64,000 bases of DNA from a virus: positions 24,722 to 88,721 of the IMG/VR virus record IMGVR_UViG_3300009034_000010. The stretch is one strand, 5' to 3'. How positions within the stretch are numbered: the first letter of the stretch is position 1; the number at the start of each line of letters is the position of its first letter. This document shows positions 16,161-25,656 of the stretch, piece after piece. Position numbers and translations under genes: made by a program. The notes below the pieces were generated by a model. The model was not told the origin of the DNA, searched no databases, and was given only the letters and a program-made list of their open reading frames with translations.

Positions 16161-18623
16161 ATGTTTGTTACATTTAAATCAATGGAATTCGTTAATTACA
16201 AGGGAATAAAACACAGTAATCTTGTTCTGGATGATCGAGGTGTGCTTCTTATAAAAGGCGTTAACAATGATAAAACAGGTTCCAATGGTGCAGGAAAGAG
16301 CACAATATCCAGCGGTCTTCTTTGGTGTTTATACGATAGAACTTTGGCCGGAAAAGAAACAGAAGGTGAGATAATCACAGATCCAAAATTTACACCAAAA
16401 AAAGAATTTAAGAAAGAAGGTTGCCGGGTTACTGTTGTTGTTTTACGAGAAGATATCGAGTATCATATTACACGTCATAGGAAGCATCCAGAATTCAAGA
16501 ATAATGTTGTTCTTAAAAAGCGTGTAAAAGATAAGTTCGATAATTTATCTAAGTGTGTTGATAAAGAGACTAACGAACTTATAGTTGATATTATCGGAGC
16601 AGACTTTGATTCATTTGTTCATTCAAATGTTTTTTCTTTTAATAATATTGAGCCTTTCTTAGGTCGGTCAGATAAAGATAAGAAGGAACTCATTCTTCCC
16701 ACTTTCTTCATAGAAAAGTTTCGTGCAGCATATAAAAATACTATTGTTCAGATTAAAGAAGTAGAAGCTGATCTTCAAAATTTGAATAATGATGAAATTG
16801 CTGTGACTGTTGAACGTGTAGAAAAGACTTCGCAAGCTCAAAATGTAAAAAATGATATCATTGCGTATGATGCACAAGTAGAAGTGATCAAAGGTAGAAT
16901 AAAAGAGGAACAGAATAAACAAGAAGAATTATCTTCGCAAGTTGAAGGTAAAAAGAAAATATTAAAAAACATTGAAATAGAATTGGAAACTTTAAAAGAA
17001 AACATTGATAAAAATGCTGATAATATTAGACTTTGCCAAAATAATCAAACTGCATATGATGATTTAATTAGACATAAACTACTTTTGGAAAAAAATCTAA
17101 GTGAATCTCAATTAAAGATGTCAGAATTGAAAAATAATTCGTCTGATTTATCTGTGCATAAGTTGGCAGAATTAAATAATGAAGTTGAAGTAAACACCAA
17201 TAAATTTGCTTATCTTAACGAGAATGAGAAAGAGATATTGGCGGGGGTAAATAAAGAAGAACAATTATTTTCAAGTATTTTAGAAACTAAGAAAAAAATT
17301 GATAATAAAATAAATACACAAATTATAAGTTTAAATGGTGTTGAAAGAAACATAGCTCAGGTAAGTATAACTATAAAACAATTAAATCAGCAAAAAGATG
17401 ATGTGTTAAATAAGTATTTTAGTGAAGAATGTAAAACATGTAAGTACAATAAAATACAAGAGGTTCTGTCTGATATAAAAGTTAACATCGATACTCAAAC
17501 AAAAAGTCTTAAAGAGTCAGAAAGTACTTTAAAACTTATACAAGATGCTATAGAACAATCTAATAATAAGAAAACTGAAGTAGAGGGTTATGAAACTGAA
17601 GTTTGGGCAAAAATAAATAAATTGAAAACAGGAGCTTTAGCCCCTGTTCAAAACGAATTACTTATTGTAAGTAGTAAACTTCATGATCTTAAAGATGCTA
17701 TTATAAAGGTTCAAGGTCAAGTCGATAATGCAAAAACTGTTATTAAAGATATTTCTGATATCCAAGAAGGAATAACAGATTCTGGTAATAGGGTAGAGGC
17801 CGCCAAAAAAGCAATAATAAATTTTGGTGATCGTACTTTAGCTCAAGCTGAACTTAAGAAACAGATGGAACTTAGTAATACACTTAAAAACGATCTACCA
17901 GTCCTTCAGATTAAACAAAGAGAAGCTATCACTGTATTTGGTGAACTTGCTTATGATATAAAAGCGATAGAGCATAAAGTTAAAGAACTAATACCCCAAA
18001 CAGCACCTCCTTCTAACTTACTTTCCAGACAATTAGAGTTAGGTCTTGCTCTTGACGATTTACGTAAAAAGAAAGAAAGTATAGATGATAAAAAGAAATC
18101 TAAAGGAGAAAAATTAGAAATACTAAAATTTTGGAAAGTAGGATTCAGTTCAGCCGGTGTTGAAGGATTTATGCTGGATTCTATTTTAAATAATATGAAT
18201 ACTCTTGTAGCTAAGTATCTTGGTTATTTATCTAATAATACTATCGCTCTTACATTGTTACCGGATAAGTCTCTTAAAAGTGGTGAAACACGGAATAAAA
18301 TTTCAGAACATGTTGATAATGACTCCGGCGGTCCTACTTATAAATCAAGTTCGTCTGGTGAGAGACGAATAATGGATATCGCTGTTTTATTTACTTTAAA
18401 GTATATCTACGAGCAAATTACGAAGACAAAATATAATCTCGTCTTCATGGATGAGGTTTTTGATTCGTTAGATGCGTCTACTTGCAGTTTAGTCATTACT
18501 TTATTACATAGTATGTCTGATATAAATAGTATTTTTGTCGTAAGCCATAGTGAATCAATTGCATTGGAGTTTGATAGTTTTATAACAGCTACTAAAACAA
18601 AAGGTATAACCGAGCTTAGTTAG
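16161..18623 (+). CDS. SbcC/gp46-like SMC-type ATPase
   Basis: 820 residues. Walker A GSNGAGKST (about 40-48), a long heptad coiled coil (about 190-650) interrupted by a CKTC zinc hook (C424, C427), the ABC signature SSSGERRIMDIA, Walker B NLVFMDEVFDSLDAS and an H-loop VVSHSE. Partner of gp47: together they resect DNA ends to load the recombinase and help degrade or process host and phage DNA. It directly follows the split gp47 gene, as in T4-like phages. Confidence 0.92.
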   Translation: MFVTFKSMEFVNYKGIKHSNLVLDDRGVLLIKGVNNDKTGSNGAGKSTISSGLLWCLYDRTLAGKETEGEIITDPKFTPKKEFKKEGCRVTVVVLREDIEYHITRHRKHPEFKNNVVLKKRVKDKFDNLSKCVDKETNELIVDIIGADFDSFVHSNVFSFNNIEPFLGRSDKDKKELILPTFFIEKFRAAYKNTIVQIKEVEADLQNLNNDEIAVTVERVEKTSQAQNVKNDIIAYDAQVEVIKGRIKEEQNKQEELSSQVEGKKKILKNIEIELETLKENIDKNADNIRLCQNNQTAYDDLIRHKLLLEKNLSESQLKMSELKNNSSDLSVHKLAELNNEVEVNTNKFAYLNENEKEILAGVNKEEQLFSSILETKKKIDNKINTQIISLNGVERNIAQVSITIKQLNQQKDDVLNKYFSEECKTCKYNKIQEVLSDIKVNIDTQTKSLKESESTLKLIQDAIEQSNNKKTEVEGYETEVWAKINKLKTGALAPVQNELLIVSSKLHDLKDAIIKVQGQVDNAKTVIKDISDIQEGITDSGNRVEAAKKAIINFGDRTLAQAELKKQMELSNTLKNDLPVLQIKQREAITVFGELAYDIKAIEHKVKELIPQTAPPSNLLSRQLELGLALDDLRKKKESIDDKKKSKGEKLEILKFWKVGFSSAGVEGFMLDSILNNMNTLVAKYLGYLSNNTIALTLLPDKSLKSGETRNKISEHVDNDSGGPTYKSSSSGERRIMDIAVLFTLKYIYEQITKTKYNLVFMDEVFDSLDASTCSLVITLLHSMSDINSIFVVSHSESIALEFDSFITATKTKGITELS

Positions 18624-18624
18624 T

Positions 18625-19194
18625 ATGATAAAAAATAAGAAAAAACGAGATAAAAGAATAAACTCTAAGGATAAAGGTGATCGGTTTGAGCGAACCGTCT
18701 GCAACTTATTCAAGAAACATTGGAAAGTTACCGCTTATCGTACTCCAGGTTCCGGCGCATATACAAGTCGTCAGGTAAGTAAAGCCATGAAGGAAGCTAG
18801 TATAGGTGATGTCGTTATAGAAGAGTTGCCGGAATTTGTTATTGAATGTAAAAATTATTATTCTTTGCATTTTACTGAATGGTTTAAGGATACCTCAAAA
18901 AAGAAAGAGGACATGTCTATATGGGGTTTCTGGAATAAGCTTTTAATTGAAGCTGAAAAATTTAATAAGATTCCATTACTAATATGTAAAGAAGAAAACT
19001 CTCCTGTAGTTGTTATTATGGATGTGGAGCATATTAATATTGTTGAAGATTATAACGGAGGTGTGGCTCCTTTTATGGTAATGGATAAAGAGGATACTCA
19101 AATAGTTGTGTTTGCTTTGAATGAGCTTTTAGTACTTGATTTAGAGACAATAAAGATTATAATAAAAGATATAGTAAATAAGTATAAACGTTAA
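18625..19194 (+). CDS. Holliday-junction-resolvase-like PD-(D/E)XK nuclease
   Basis: 189 residues. The nuclease signature is clear: GDRFERTV (E22), a glycine-rich RTPGSGAYTS loop, IGDVV (D62) and FVIECK (E74, K76), as in archaeal Hjc-like resolvases. It would cut branched recombination intermediates. The ATG immediately follows the gp46 stop, and the basic N-terminus (KKKRDKRINSKDKGD) fits DNA binding. Assignment to resolvase rather than another PD-(D/E)XK branch is moderate. Confidence 0.7.
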   Translation: MIKNKKKRDKRINSKDKGDRFERTVCNLFKKHWKVTAYRTPGSGAYTSRQVSKAMKEASIGDVVIEELPEFVIECKNYYSLHFTEWFKDTSKKKEDMSIWGFWNKLLIEAEKFNKIPLLICKEENSPVVVIMDVEHINIVEDYNGGVAPFMVMDKEDTQIVVFALNELLVLDLETIKIIIKDIVNKYKR

Positions 19195-19217
19195 TTTTTT
19201 ACACGAGGCTTTAAATT

Positions 19218-19688
19218 ATGGCGAATAAGAAACGTACTGAAAGAACTCTTAAGCAAATGAGAGCTAAAAAAGAAATTTCAAAAGTTGCTAAAGCTAAAAA
19301 TACAGTCAAGATTGAAGGTAAAAAACCTGCTTCTCAACTTCAACTCTTTGAAATGCAGAGAACCTTCTCAGCCAGAGTAGATGCTTCTATAATGAGTACT
19401 GCCGCTATTGCGAAACTATTGGTTGATAAAGGGGTAATTACCTGGGACGAGTATAAAGAGTCCTATAGAACAATGAAAGAAAATTTGGTCTTCGTAAGAA
19501 ATACCACATCAGAAGCTATAGCATATTTTGGAGCTAAAGCAAATAACGAAGATATAGGCGCTTTTATTTACGAAAAAGGTATTGCTTTTGGTATGGACCC
19601 TGGCGTACTCGATGGTATATTCGGTGCCAAAAAATCTGAAAGTCGTATCATTAAGCCTAATCAAGTTAAAATTATCCAAGCTAAGTAG
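19218..19688 (+). CDS. Hypothetical basic protein in the recombination operon
   Basis: 156 residues with a strongly basic N-terminus (MANKKRTERTLKQMRAKKEI) and a helical remainder (AKLLVDKGVITWDEYKES). No motif I recognise. Good GAGG ribosome site; lies between the resolvase-like and polymerase genes. A DNA-binding replication accessory role is possible but unsupported. Confidence 0.65.
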   Translation: MANKKRTERTLKQMRAKKEISKVAKAKNTVKIEGKKPASQLQLFEMQRTFSARVDASIMSTAAIAKLLVDKGVITWDEYKESYRTMKENLVFVRNTTSEAIAYFGAKANNEDIGAFIYEKGIAFGMDPGVLDGIFGAKKSESRIIKPNQVKIIQAK

Positions 19689-19705
19689 CCTACCGGAGTA
19701 AATAA

Positions 19706-22402
19706 GTGAAGTACGAATGCCCTGATAATACATGTGAATTTAAAGGTGAAGGTGTATGTCCTTACCCTGTATCTAAAGGTAAGAATTGTATTCACCACAT
19801 AGAATCTCCGTGTGTAAAATGCAAAGTAGAAAAGAATTTGTATCCTGCTTTCGGAAACGCTCAGAGTCGAGTTATGGTTATAGGGGGCTGTAACTTTGAC
19901 TCTGATAAAGATATAGTTATTTCACAATTTAATCAAGCTTCCGCAGAAGCGAATTTACCTGCATCATATTACTACACTACTGCAATTTCTTGTTATGTAA
20001 ATAAAAAACCAACTATTAATCTTATTAAGCGCTGTAATAAATGGCTTAAACAACAAATAGACATAATAAAGCCTAAATACGTTATGTTACTTGGTGAAAC
20101 TGCTTTTAAGGCTGTTCTATGGGATTTTGATCTTATTACAAGAAGAAAACCTGAGATAGATGCATGTGCAGGGGCTCATATAATAAAAGATGGAATAGTT
20201 TACTTTCCTGTCCATAATTTTAAGGATATTGAAACTAATATCTCTAAGCGTCAAGCATTTAGAGAACATCTTATAAAATTTCTTGAATTAATAAATGGAG
20301 TAAGAAAAATAACTCCGACTTATTATAAAGAAGCTGACTCTGAGAAAGATCTTTCATACATAAAAGAGATAGCTGAACAAACTGGACGAGTAGCTGTTGA
20401 TATTGAAACAAATGCTTTTACTCCATTTCTGCCAGATTCAGAGATAACAACTTTGTCATTATCTGTTAACGAAGCTGAGTCTTTCGTTCTTCCTTTATCG
20501 TACCGGCACGGGGCTTATTTCAAAAAATGGAATTATACTCCAAAGGTCAATCCTTTATTAGCTATTACATATATCAATAAATTATTGAAAGATCCTAATA
20601 TTACAAAGATTTTTCATAATGCTGCTTTTGATATAGTTTGGCTGGAAACTATTCTCGGTCTTGAAATTGTTAATTACGATGACACAATGCTCATGAAATT
20701 CTTAATGAATCAGAATGAGCAAGAACGAAAAGCTTTAAAAGTTCTTCTTAAACAACATACTGATATTGGTTTTTATGAGTACGCACTTAAACAATATGTT
20801 GGTGACGGTGAATCCTATATGAATATCCCTCCCAATATTATGGTTGATTATAACGCAGGGGATACAGATGGTACTCTTCGTTTGTGGAACCTTTTCCGAC
20901 CAAAGCTTCGAGATAAAGAACTTTGGGATATTCATTATAATTTTATGGTGCCTCAACTTAGAGGTATTATGGATTTAATAAAGACAGGAATTGCGTTAGA
21001 TGTACCTCATTGTATACGTATGAAAGAGAAAAATGAGGAGCGACTTATTGAATTATTTTCTAAATTACGATCATTACAGGAAGTAGCAAATTTTGAAAGA
21101 CAGACTGGTTTAGAATTCAAGCCTAGTTCCGATAAACATAAATTCGCTGTTGTTTATGGTGGGGAAATTACGACTGAGGAAGAGGTGCCTCGTAGGATAG
21201 TAAACGGTAAAAAACAAGGTAAAAAAGAGTATCAGAAAGTTGTGTTCAATAGTGGTTTTAATTTAAAAGAAATAACTGTTTCTGCAAAAACTAAAACCGG
21301 AAAGAGAGAACAACGAAAGTCCTTTGGGAAAAAGGCTATTCAGCAATATTTAAGGAGTATTTATAAAGATGTTGAACTTTTAGATCCGATAAATACATTT
21401 AATCTTGATCCTTTACCTGATAACACGAATATTATGAAGTTTATTAAGTTATCAACTGAAATTGGATCTATTCAAACGCAATTATCAAATCATATAGAAC
21501 CTTTTATTAACATGTGGGGGAATACTATAGATAAATGTGTTCATACTTCATATGATATTACTGGAACTACTACAGGCCGATTATCGTCTCGGAATCCTAA
21601 TTTACAAAATCTTAAACGTGATGGATTTGTGAAGGAAGCTTTTGTTTCCAGATGGGGCGATGACGGAATTCTTATAGAAGCTGATTATAAGCAGCTTGAA
21701 TTATTTGTCATGGCTATAGTTAGTCAGGACCCGACATTTATTCATGCTTTTGCTAATGGAATTGATCTTCATTTGAAAACGGCAGCTAATATTGTTTTTC
21801 GGTGTGTAGAAGAAGCTGTATCAAAGCAAATGCGCACAATGGCCAAAACGGTAAATTTTGGCATAATTTACGGAAAGACAGCTTATTCCCTTAAAGAAGA
21901 TTTAAATGTCACTGAGGAGGAAGCTGAGGCCATTCTGGAGGGGTATTTTAGAGAATACCCAGGTGTGTACGCATATTGTGAAAGAATAAAAGCTGAGGCT
22001 CGCTCTAAAGGCTTTGTTACTACAGTAATGGGTAGGCGGCGTTACTTAGATTATTCAGACCCGAATGGAGCGGATAGACAAGCGGTGAATACCACTATTC
22101 AGTCTCCGGCTTCCGATGTTTGTGTGACGGCGGTAAATTTATTACAGCAATATTATCGGAAAGTAGCTACAGACCGGGCACTTAAGACAAAAACGAAAAA
22201 TACTAATTGGTTTTTAGATAAAGAAATTAAGAAAAATACTGTAGCTTTAGCTTGCGGAACTGTACACGATAGTATTATAATAGACTGTAAAAGAGCATTT
22301 TTGAATCCGATTGTTAAGGCTACTAAATTAATTATGGAAAATACTGGGTTACCCTGGCTGACTATTCCTCTTAAAGTGGATATAAAATACGTAAAAATTT
22401 AA
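19706..22402 (+). CDS. polA: Uracil-DNA-glycosylase-like domain fused to DNA polymerase I
   Basis: 898 residues from a GTG start (CCGGAG ribosome site). Residues 1-195 look like a family 4 uracil-DNA glycosylase: N-terminal cysteines, SPCVKCKVEKNLYPAFG (C36, C39), IMV-like VMVIGG, AISC...KRCNKWLKQQID and LLGETAFKAVL. A DnaQ-type 3'-5' exonuclease follows (VDIETN with D232 and E234; FHNAAFD, D309; Y382/D386), then a family A polymerase: motif A EADYKQLE (D660), motif B RTMAKTVNFGIIYG (K714) and motif C VHDS (D855). The usual GEAPG water-activating loop of the glycosylase is replaced by GGCNFDSD, so glycosylase activity is doubtful while the polymerase looks intact. Confidence 0.88.
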   Translation: MKYECPDNTCEFKGEGVCPYPVSKGKNCIHHIESPCVKCKVEKNLYPAFGNAQSRVMVIGGCNFDSDKDIVISQFNQASAEANLPASYYYTTAISCYVNKKPTINLIKRCNKWLKQQIDIIKPKYVMLLGETAFKAVLWDFDLITRRKPEIDACAGAHIIKDGIVYFPVHNFKDIETNISKRQAFREHLIKFLELINGVRKITPTYYKEADSEKDLSYIKEIAEQTGRVAVDIETNAFTPFLPDSEITTLSLSVNEAESFVLPLSYRHGAYFKKWNYTPKVNPLLAITYINKLLKDPNITKIFHNAAFDIVWLETILGLEIVNYDDTMLMKFLMNQNEQERKALKVLLKQHTDIGFYEYALKQYVGDGESYMNIPPNIMVDYNAGDTDGTLRLWNLFRPKLRDKELWDIHYNFMVPQLRGIMDLIKTGIALDVPHCIRMKEKNEERLIELFSKLRSLQEVANFERQTGLEFKPSSDKHKFAVVYGGEITTEEEVPRRIVNGKKQGKKEYQKVVFNSGFNLKEITVSAKTKTGKREQRKSFGKKAIQQYLRSIYKDVELLDPINTFNLDPLPDNTNIMKFIKLSTEIGSIQTQLSNHIEPFINMWGNTIDKCVHTSYDITGTTTGRLSSRNPNLQNLKRDGFVKEAFVSRWGDDGILIEADYKQLELFVMAIVSQDPTFIHAFANGIDLHLKTAANIVFRCVEEAVSKQMRTMAKTVNFGIIYGKTAYSLKEDLNVTEEEAEAILEGYFREYPGVYAYCERIKAEARSKGFVTTVMGRRRYLDYSDPNGADRQAVNTTIQSPASDVCVTAVNLLQQYYRKVATDRALKTKTKNTNWFLDKEIKKNTVALACGTVHDSIIIDCKRAFLNPIVKATKLIMENTGLPWLTIPLKVDIKYVKI

Positions 22403-22457
22403 GAAATATGAAAGAGTGGGATGAGAAGTCCGAAATAATATTGGACAAGGCGACGTA

Positions 22458-22799
22458 ATGTATAAAATATTAAATTATGCAGACAGATCCAGAACTCTTG
22501 AGGAGGTGGCTCGTATTCTTAAAGCATCTTTAGGTATACGAATGCTTAAAGGCCGAGAAGATATGTGGCAGGTAAAATTAGAAAAAGTTGAAATACTTGA
22601 CAGCAGCAATCCTTTAAAAACCAAATATGCTTTTGTTAGAAATAATAATCCGAATGCTGCTTTAAATCTTTTATGTGTTAAACTTTCTTATGCACTTGTA
22701 CGTATAGACGATACTAAGTACCGTTTAGGCGAAATTAAACGTGGTCCAATGTATCTCAGATTATACGAAGAAAATTGGAGTACTGATAGAAAAATATGA
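22458..22799 (+). CDS. Hypothetical protein downstream of polymerase
   Basis: 113 residues (MYKILNYADRSRTLEEVARI), mixed alpha/beta, no recognised motif. Preceded by an AAGGCG ribosome site. A tiny ORF (22408-22458, 16 codons) lies between it and the polymerase gene and is probably not meaningful. Confidence 0.6.
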   Translation: MYKILNYADRSRTLEEVARILKASLGIRMLKGREDMWQVKLEKVEILDSSNPLKTKYAFVRNNNPNAALNLLCVKLSYALVRIDDTKYRLGEIKRGPMYLRLYEENWSTDRKI

Positions 22800-22862
22800 A
22801 TGAATTATTTAATATATTATTGATAAAGTTATATACAAAAATTGAGGGGATCGATGTCTAAG
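22797..22862 (+). CDS. Possible 21-residue hydrophobic peptide
   Basis: MNELFNILLIKLYTKIEGIDV starts on an ATGA overlap with the previous stop and ends overlapping the start of the next gene at 22854. The coupled start and stop suggest it is at least translated as a link between neighbours; a function cannot be claimed. Confidence 0.3.
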
Positions 22863-23282
22863 TATAATTTAACTGAACCAAGTGTTGCAATAAGACTAGG
22901 CAAAGCTGGTGAGCACTTTGTATGTTTTGATTTATTAATGCAAGGTTACAGTGCATTTTTAGCTGATAAAGATAGTTCTTATGATATAGTTGTAGAAGTA
23001 GAAAATACGCTAAAAAGAGTTCAAGTCAAAACTACTGCTAATATTAAAAGTTACTCGCATTCTAAAGATACTTACAGATACAGTACAAGAAGAGCTAAAG
23101 GTGCTAGGAAAAGATTTGATATAGACGAAGTAGATGTATTTGCTTTTGTAGCTACAGATATTCAGAAAATATGTTATATTTCTATAAAAAACATGATTAG
23201 TGCTTCAGGTGGGGTAAAACAAGCTATATGTTTGAAACGAGGACAATTCAGTATAAATAGTAGGTTAGTAAGTGCATTATGA
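22854..23282 (+). CDS. PD-(D/E)XK endonuclease, possibly homing type
   Basis: 142 residues from the ATG after GAGGGG. Pattern: GKAGEHFVCFDLLMQGY (conserved glutamate), DSSYDIVVEV (catalytic D) and KRVQVKTT (Q-x-K). This resembles the PD-(D/E)XK homing or group I intron-associated endonucleases such as I-Ssp6803I. It lies between the polymerase region and a methylase gene; no intron is recognisable around it, so it may be free-standing or a nuclease paired with the adjacent methylase. Confidence 0.65.
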   Translation: MSKYNLTEPSVAIRLGKAGEHFVCFDLLMQGYSAFLADKDSSYDIVVEVENTLKRVQVKTTANIKSYSHSKDTYRYSTRRAKGARKRFDIDEVDVFAFVATDIQKICYISIKNMISASGGVKQAICLKRGQFSINSRLVSAL

Positions 23283-23860
23283 AAAAATTTAAGATTATTC
23301 TGTGTGACCCTCCATGGACATATAATGACAAACTTACTTACGGTAATGCTAAAAAAGGTGTTCATTATAAGTATAAAACCTTGTCTATAAAAGATATTAA
23401 AGATTTGCCTATACAAAATATTGCAGCCGAAGATTGTACTTTATTTTTATGGGGTACTTGGCCTTTATTAAAAGAGTGTATAGCGACCATGGAAACATGG
23501 GGTTTTGAGTATAAAACAGGTGGGTTTGTATGGGTTAAAGTTACAAAAACAAAGCCTACAAGAGCTGTTACGGCGTTAGGTAGGTATACTCGTGGTAATA
23601 CTGAATATATCTTAATTGGAAGAAGAGGAAAATTTTTAGAAAGACATAATAAAAATATTTCACAACTTATCATGACTCCAAGAGGTGAAAAGAATAGCGA
23701 AAAACCTGTATTGGTCAATACACAAATAGATAAGTTGTATGGGTCACAATATCGTAAAATAGAGTTATTTGCTCGAAGATGTCATCCCGGATGGACAGCT
23801 ACCGGATTAGAGTACGATAAAACAGATATTCGGGACTTCTTAAAGAGGTACGAAAAATGA
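23279..23860 (+). CDS. MT-A70-like adenine methyltransferase
   Basis: 193 residues with the family hallmark DPPW (CDPPWTYND at about 9-17), followed by LFLWGTWPLLKECI and a C-terminal HPGWTATGLEYD region. Such phage enzymes make N6-methyladenine in DNA, which can protect against host restriction. It overlaps the PD-(D/E)XK endonuclease gene by four bases, an arrangement reminiscent of a restriction-modification or self/non-self pair, though the nuclease looks more like a homing type. Confidence 0.8.
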   Translation: MKKFKIILCDPPWTYNDKLTYGNAKKGVHYKYKTLSIKDIKDLPIQNIAAEDCTLFLWGTWPLLKECIATMETWGFEYKTGGFVWVKVTKTKPTRAVTALGRYTRGNTEYILIGRRGKFLERHNKNISQLIMTPRGEKNSEKPVLVNTQIDKLYGSQYRKIELFARRCHPGWTATGLEYDKTDIRDFLKRYEK

Positions 23861-24855
23861 GCGATAATCACATATTACTTTATCATGCTTTATTTGGTGG
23901 TAAGATACAAGATTTAGCAACTAAATTCGATGTATCTACTTCGAAGATACATCGAATTTTAGATAAAGCAAAAAAAGAGCATTCTTACTATTGGAAATTT
24001 AATAGAAATAAAGAATTAACTGAAGCTTATATAAACGAATTTGGAAAAGAAATTTTTAAGGATATTCTTTCACTTGAAAAAATAGGTTTGGGCGAGGAGT
24101 TCAAAGTTCCATTAAATAAGCCAAAAAAAGTAGTAGCAATAGCAGACGTTCATTATCCGTTTAATATACCATTTACGGGTTTTGAAAAGTTTCTCGCAGA
24201 TTACAGTCCAGATGTTCTTATTTATTTAGGAGATTTTATAGATGTTCCTTATTTGTCTAAGTATGATAAAAACAATAAATTAGTACTTGGAAATAAACTT
24301 AGACAAGAGTATGATGACGTTATGGAAATAATGGATCGTCAGATTAAAATTTCTAAAGCTAACGAAGTCTACTATGTGGAGGGTAACCACGAATTCAGAG
24401 TTCGAAAATTTCTTGAAGAATATCCTGCCGGAGAGGGTTTTATAGAAATACCTATTGCAATGAAACTTGAGGATCGTGGTATAACATGGATTGAATTAAA
24501 TGATTGGATTAGACTTGGCAATCTCTTTTTTACTCACGGTATGTACCATAATAAATATCATGCGAGACAACATTTAGACACACATCAACGAAATATTATA
24601 TACGGACACCTTCACACACATCAAGTGCATAGTGGATATCACCCGTTTGATAAGTCGCTACCTTATGTAGCGAAATCTATTCCGTGTTTTTGTCATCTTA
24701 ATCCAACATATATGAAGAATAGGCCGAATCAATGGTTGAACGGGCTTTATCAATGCGAGATTGAAACTAATGGTACTTTTTATGATAATATATTGGTTGT
24801 TATCAATGGCGTAATTCGTATTGTAGGAACAGGCAAGAGGTATACAAATGAGTGA
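23857..24855 (+). CDS. Calcineurin-like phosphoesterase with N-terminal HTH
   Basis: 332 residues. The metallophosphoesterase motifs are complete: IADVHYP, YLGDFIDV, VEGNHEFR, FTHG and GHLHTHQ (about 95-255). The first ~55 residues contain an HTH-like segment (IQDLATKFDVSTSKIHRILDKA) that should bind DNA. Overlaps the methylase stop by four bases. Related phage proteins are annotated as DNA repair or SbcD-like exonucleases; substrate unknown. Confidence 0.8.
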   Translation: MSDNHILLYHALFGGKIQDLATKFDVSTSKIHRILDKAKKEHSYYWKFNRNKELTEAYINEFGKEIFKDILSLEKIGLGEEFKVPLNKPKKVVAIADVHYPFNIPFTGFEKFLADYSPDVLIYLGDFIDVPYLSKYDKNNKLVLGNKLRQEYDDVMEIMDRQIKISKANEVYYVEGNHEFRVRKFLEEYPAGEGFIEIPIAMKLEDRGITWIELNDWIRLGNLFFTHGMYHNKYHARQHLDTHQRNIIYGHLHTHQVHSGYHPFDKSLPYVAKSIPCFCHLNPTYMKNRPNQWLNGLYQCEIETNGTFYDNILVVINGVIRIVGTGKRYTNE

Positions 24856-25072
24856 ACTTAAGAAGTTTGTCGTAGCAACTATTAAAGCTACTTTTCGTAA
24901 TAAACCTAAAACACATGCTTTGAAAGGAAGTGGAAGAAGAAAGATGGCTTGGTGCGGTTGTGTTTTTAAACGTACTCAAATAGTTGAAACTAAAGAACAA
25001 ACTATTGAGCATATTACATGTCAAAAATGTATAAATACTATTAATGCAAATTTAAAGAATATTTTAACATAG
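24848..25072 (+). CDS. Small zinc-ribbon-like protein
   Basis: 74 residues, basic N-terminal half and two cysteine pairs (WCGCVF and TCQKC), spaced for one zinc-binding knuckle. Overlaps the phosphoesterase stop by eight bases. Probably nucleic-acid binding; function unknown. Confidence 0.6.
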   Translation: MSELKKFVVATIKATFRNKPKTHALKGSGRRKMAWCGCVFKRTQIVETKEQTIEHITCQKCINTINANLKNILT

Positions 25073-25073
25073 T

Positions 25074-25157
25074 ATGTCTGTTCTAAATCAGTTAATAGAT
25101 TCATTTCCAGATCATAAACCACCTGGTAAACAATGTCTTATAAAGGTAGTGATATAA
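25074..25157 (+). pseudogene. Remnant of a primase N-terminus (27 codons)
   Basis: ATG-TAA frame reading MSVLNQLIDSFPDHKPPGKQ... It aligns with the first residues of the primase gene 583 bases downstream (MNSILSQLQQVFPDGKIGKR): S-x-L-x-Q-L, F-P-D-x-K and G-K are shared. The HNH gene begins on the next base. I infer that the HNH gene inserted near the primase start and that a new start was rebuilt on its far side, leaving this fragment. Confidence 0.55.
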
Positions 25158-25655
25158 ATGAAAGAAAATTGGAAAGATATAAAGGATTTTGAAGGTTATT
25201 ATCAGGTTTCTAATTTAGGAAGAGTAAAAAGTTTAAGAAGAAAAAGAATAACAGGAGGTTATCTAAAAGAACGTATTCTTAAGTTTAATTTACAAACTGT
25301 TGGATATTACACAGTTACTTTATATAAAAATGGAGTTATATCTCAACGTAGAGTTCATAGACTTGTAACAGAAGCTTTTATTCTTAATGTATTTAATAAG
25401 CCATGTGTTAATCATAAAAGTGGTATTAAGATAGATAATGAAGTTGAGAATCTCGAATGGTGTACTTATTCTGAAAATGAAAAACATGCTTATTCTTCTT
25501 TAGGAAAGACGAGACATCGTGGTTATAAGAAATTATGCGATACTGATATAAAACAAATTAAAGAACTTAAAGCTAAAGGTCTTTCCAAAAGATCAATAGC
25601 TAAAATGTTTAATGTTGTTCATTCTACAATTGGTTATTATACAAAGAATGATTAA
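25158..25655 (+). CDS. HNH homing endonuclease upstream of primase
   Basis: 165 residues: NUMOD4 (NWKDIKDFEGYYQVSNLGRVKSL, 4-26), HNH core (VHRLVTEAFILN, then PCVNHKSGIKIDNEVENLEW) and C-terminal HTH (LSKRSIAKMFNVVHSTIGYY). The nuclease histidine pair is intact. Ends one base before the primase ATG, so primase translation probably depends on readthrough coupling from it. Confidence 0.88.
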   Translation: MKENWKDIKDFEGYYQVSNLGRVKSLRRKRITGGYLKERILKFNLQTVGYYTVTLYKNGVISQRRVHRLVTEAFILNVFNKPCVNHKSGIKIDNEVENLEWCTYSENEKHAYSSLGKTRHRGYKKLCDTDIKQIKELKAKGLSKRSIAKMFNVVHSTIGYYTKND

Positions 25656-25656
25656 C

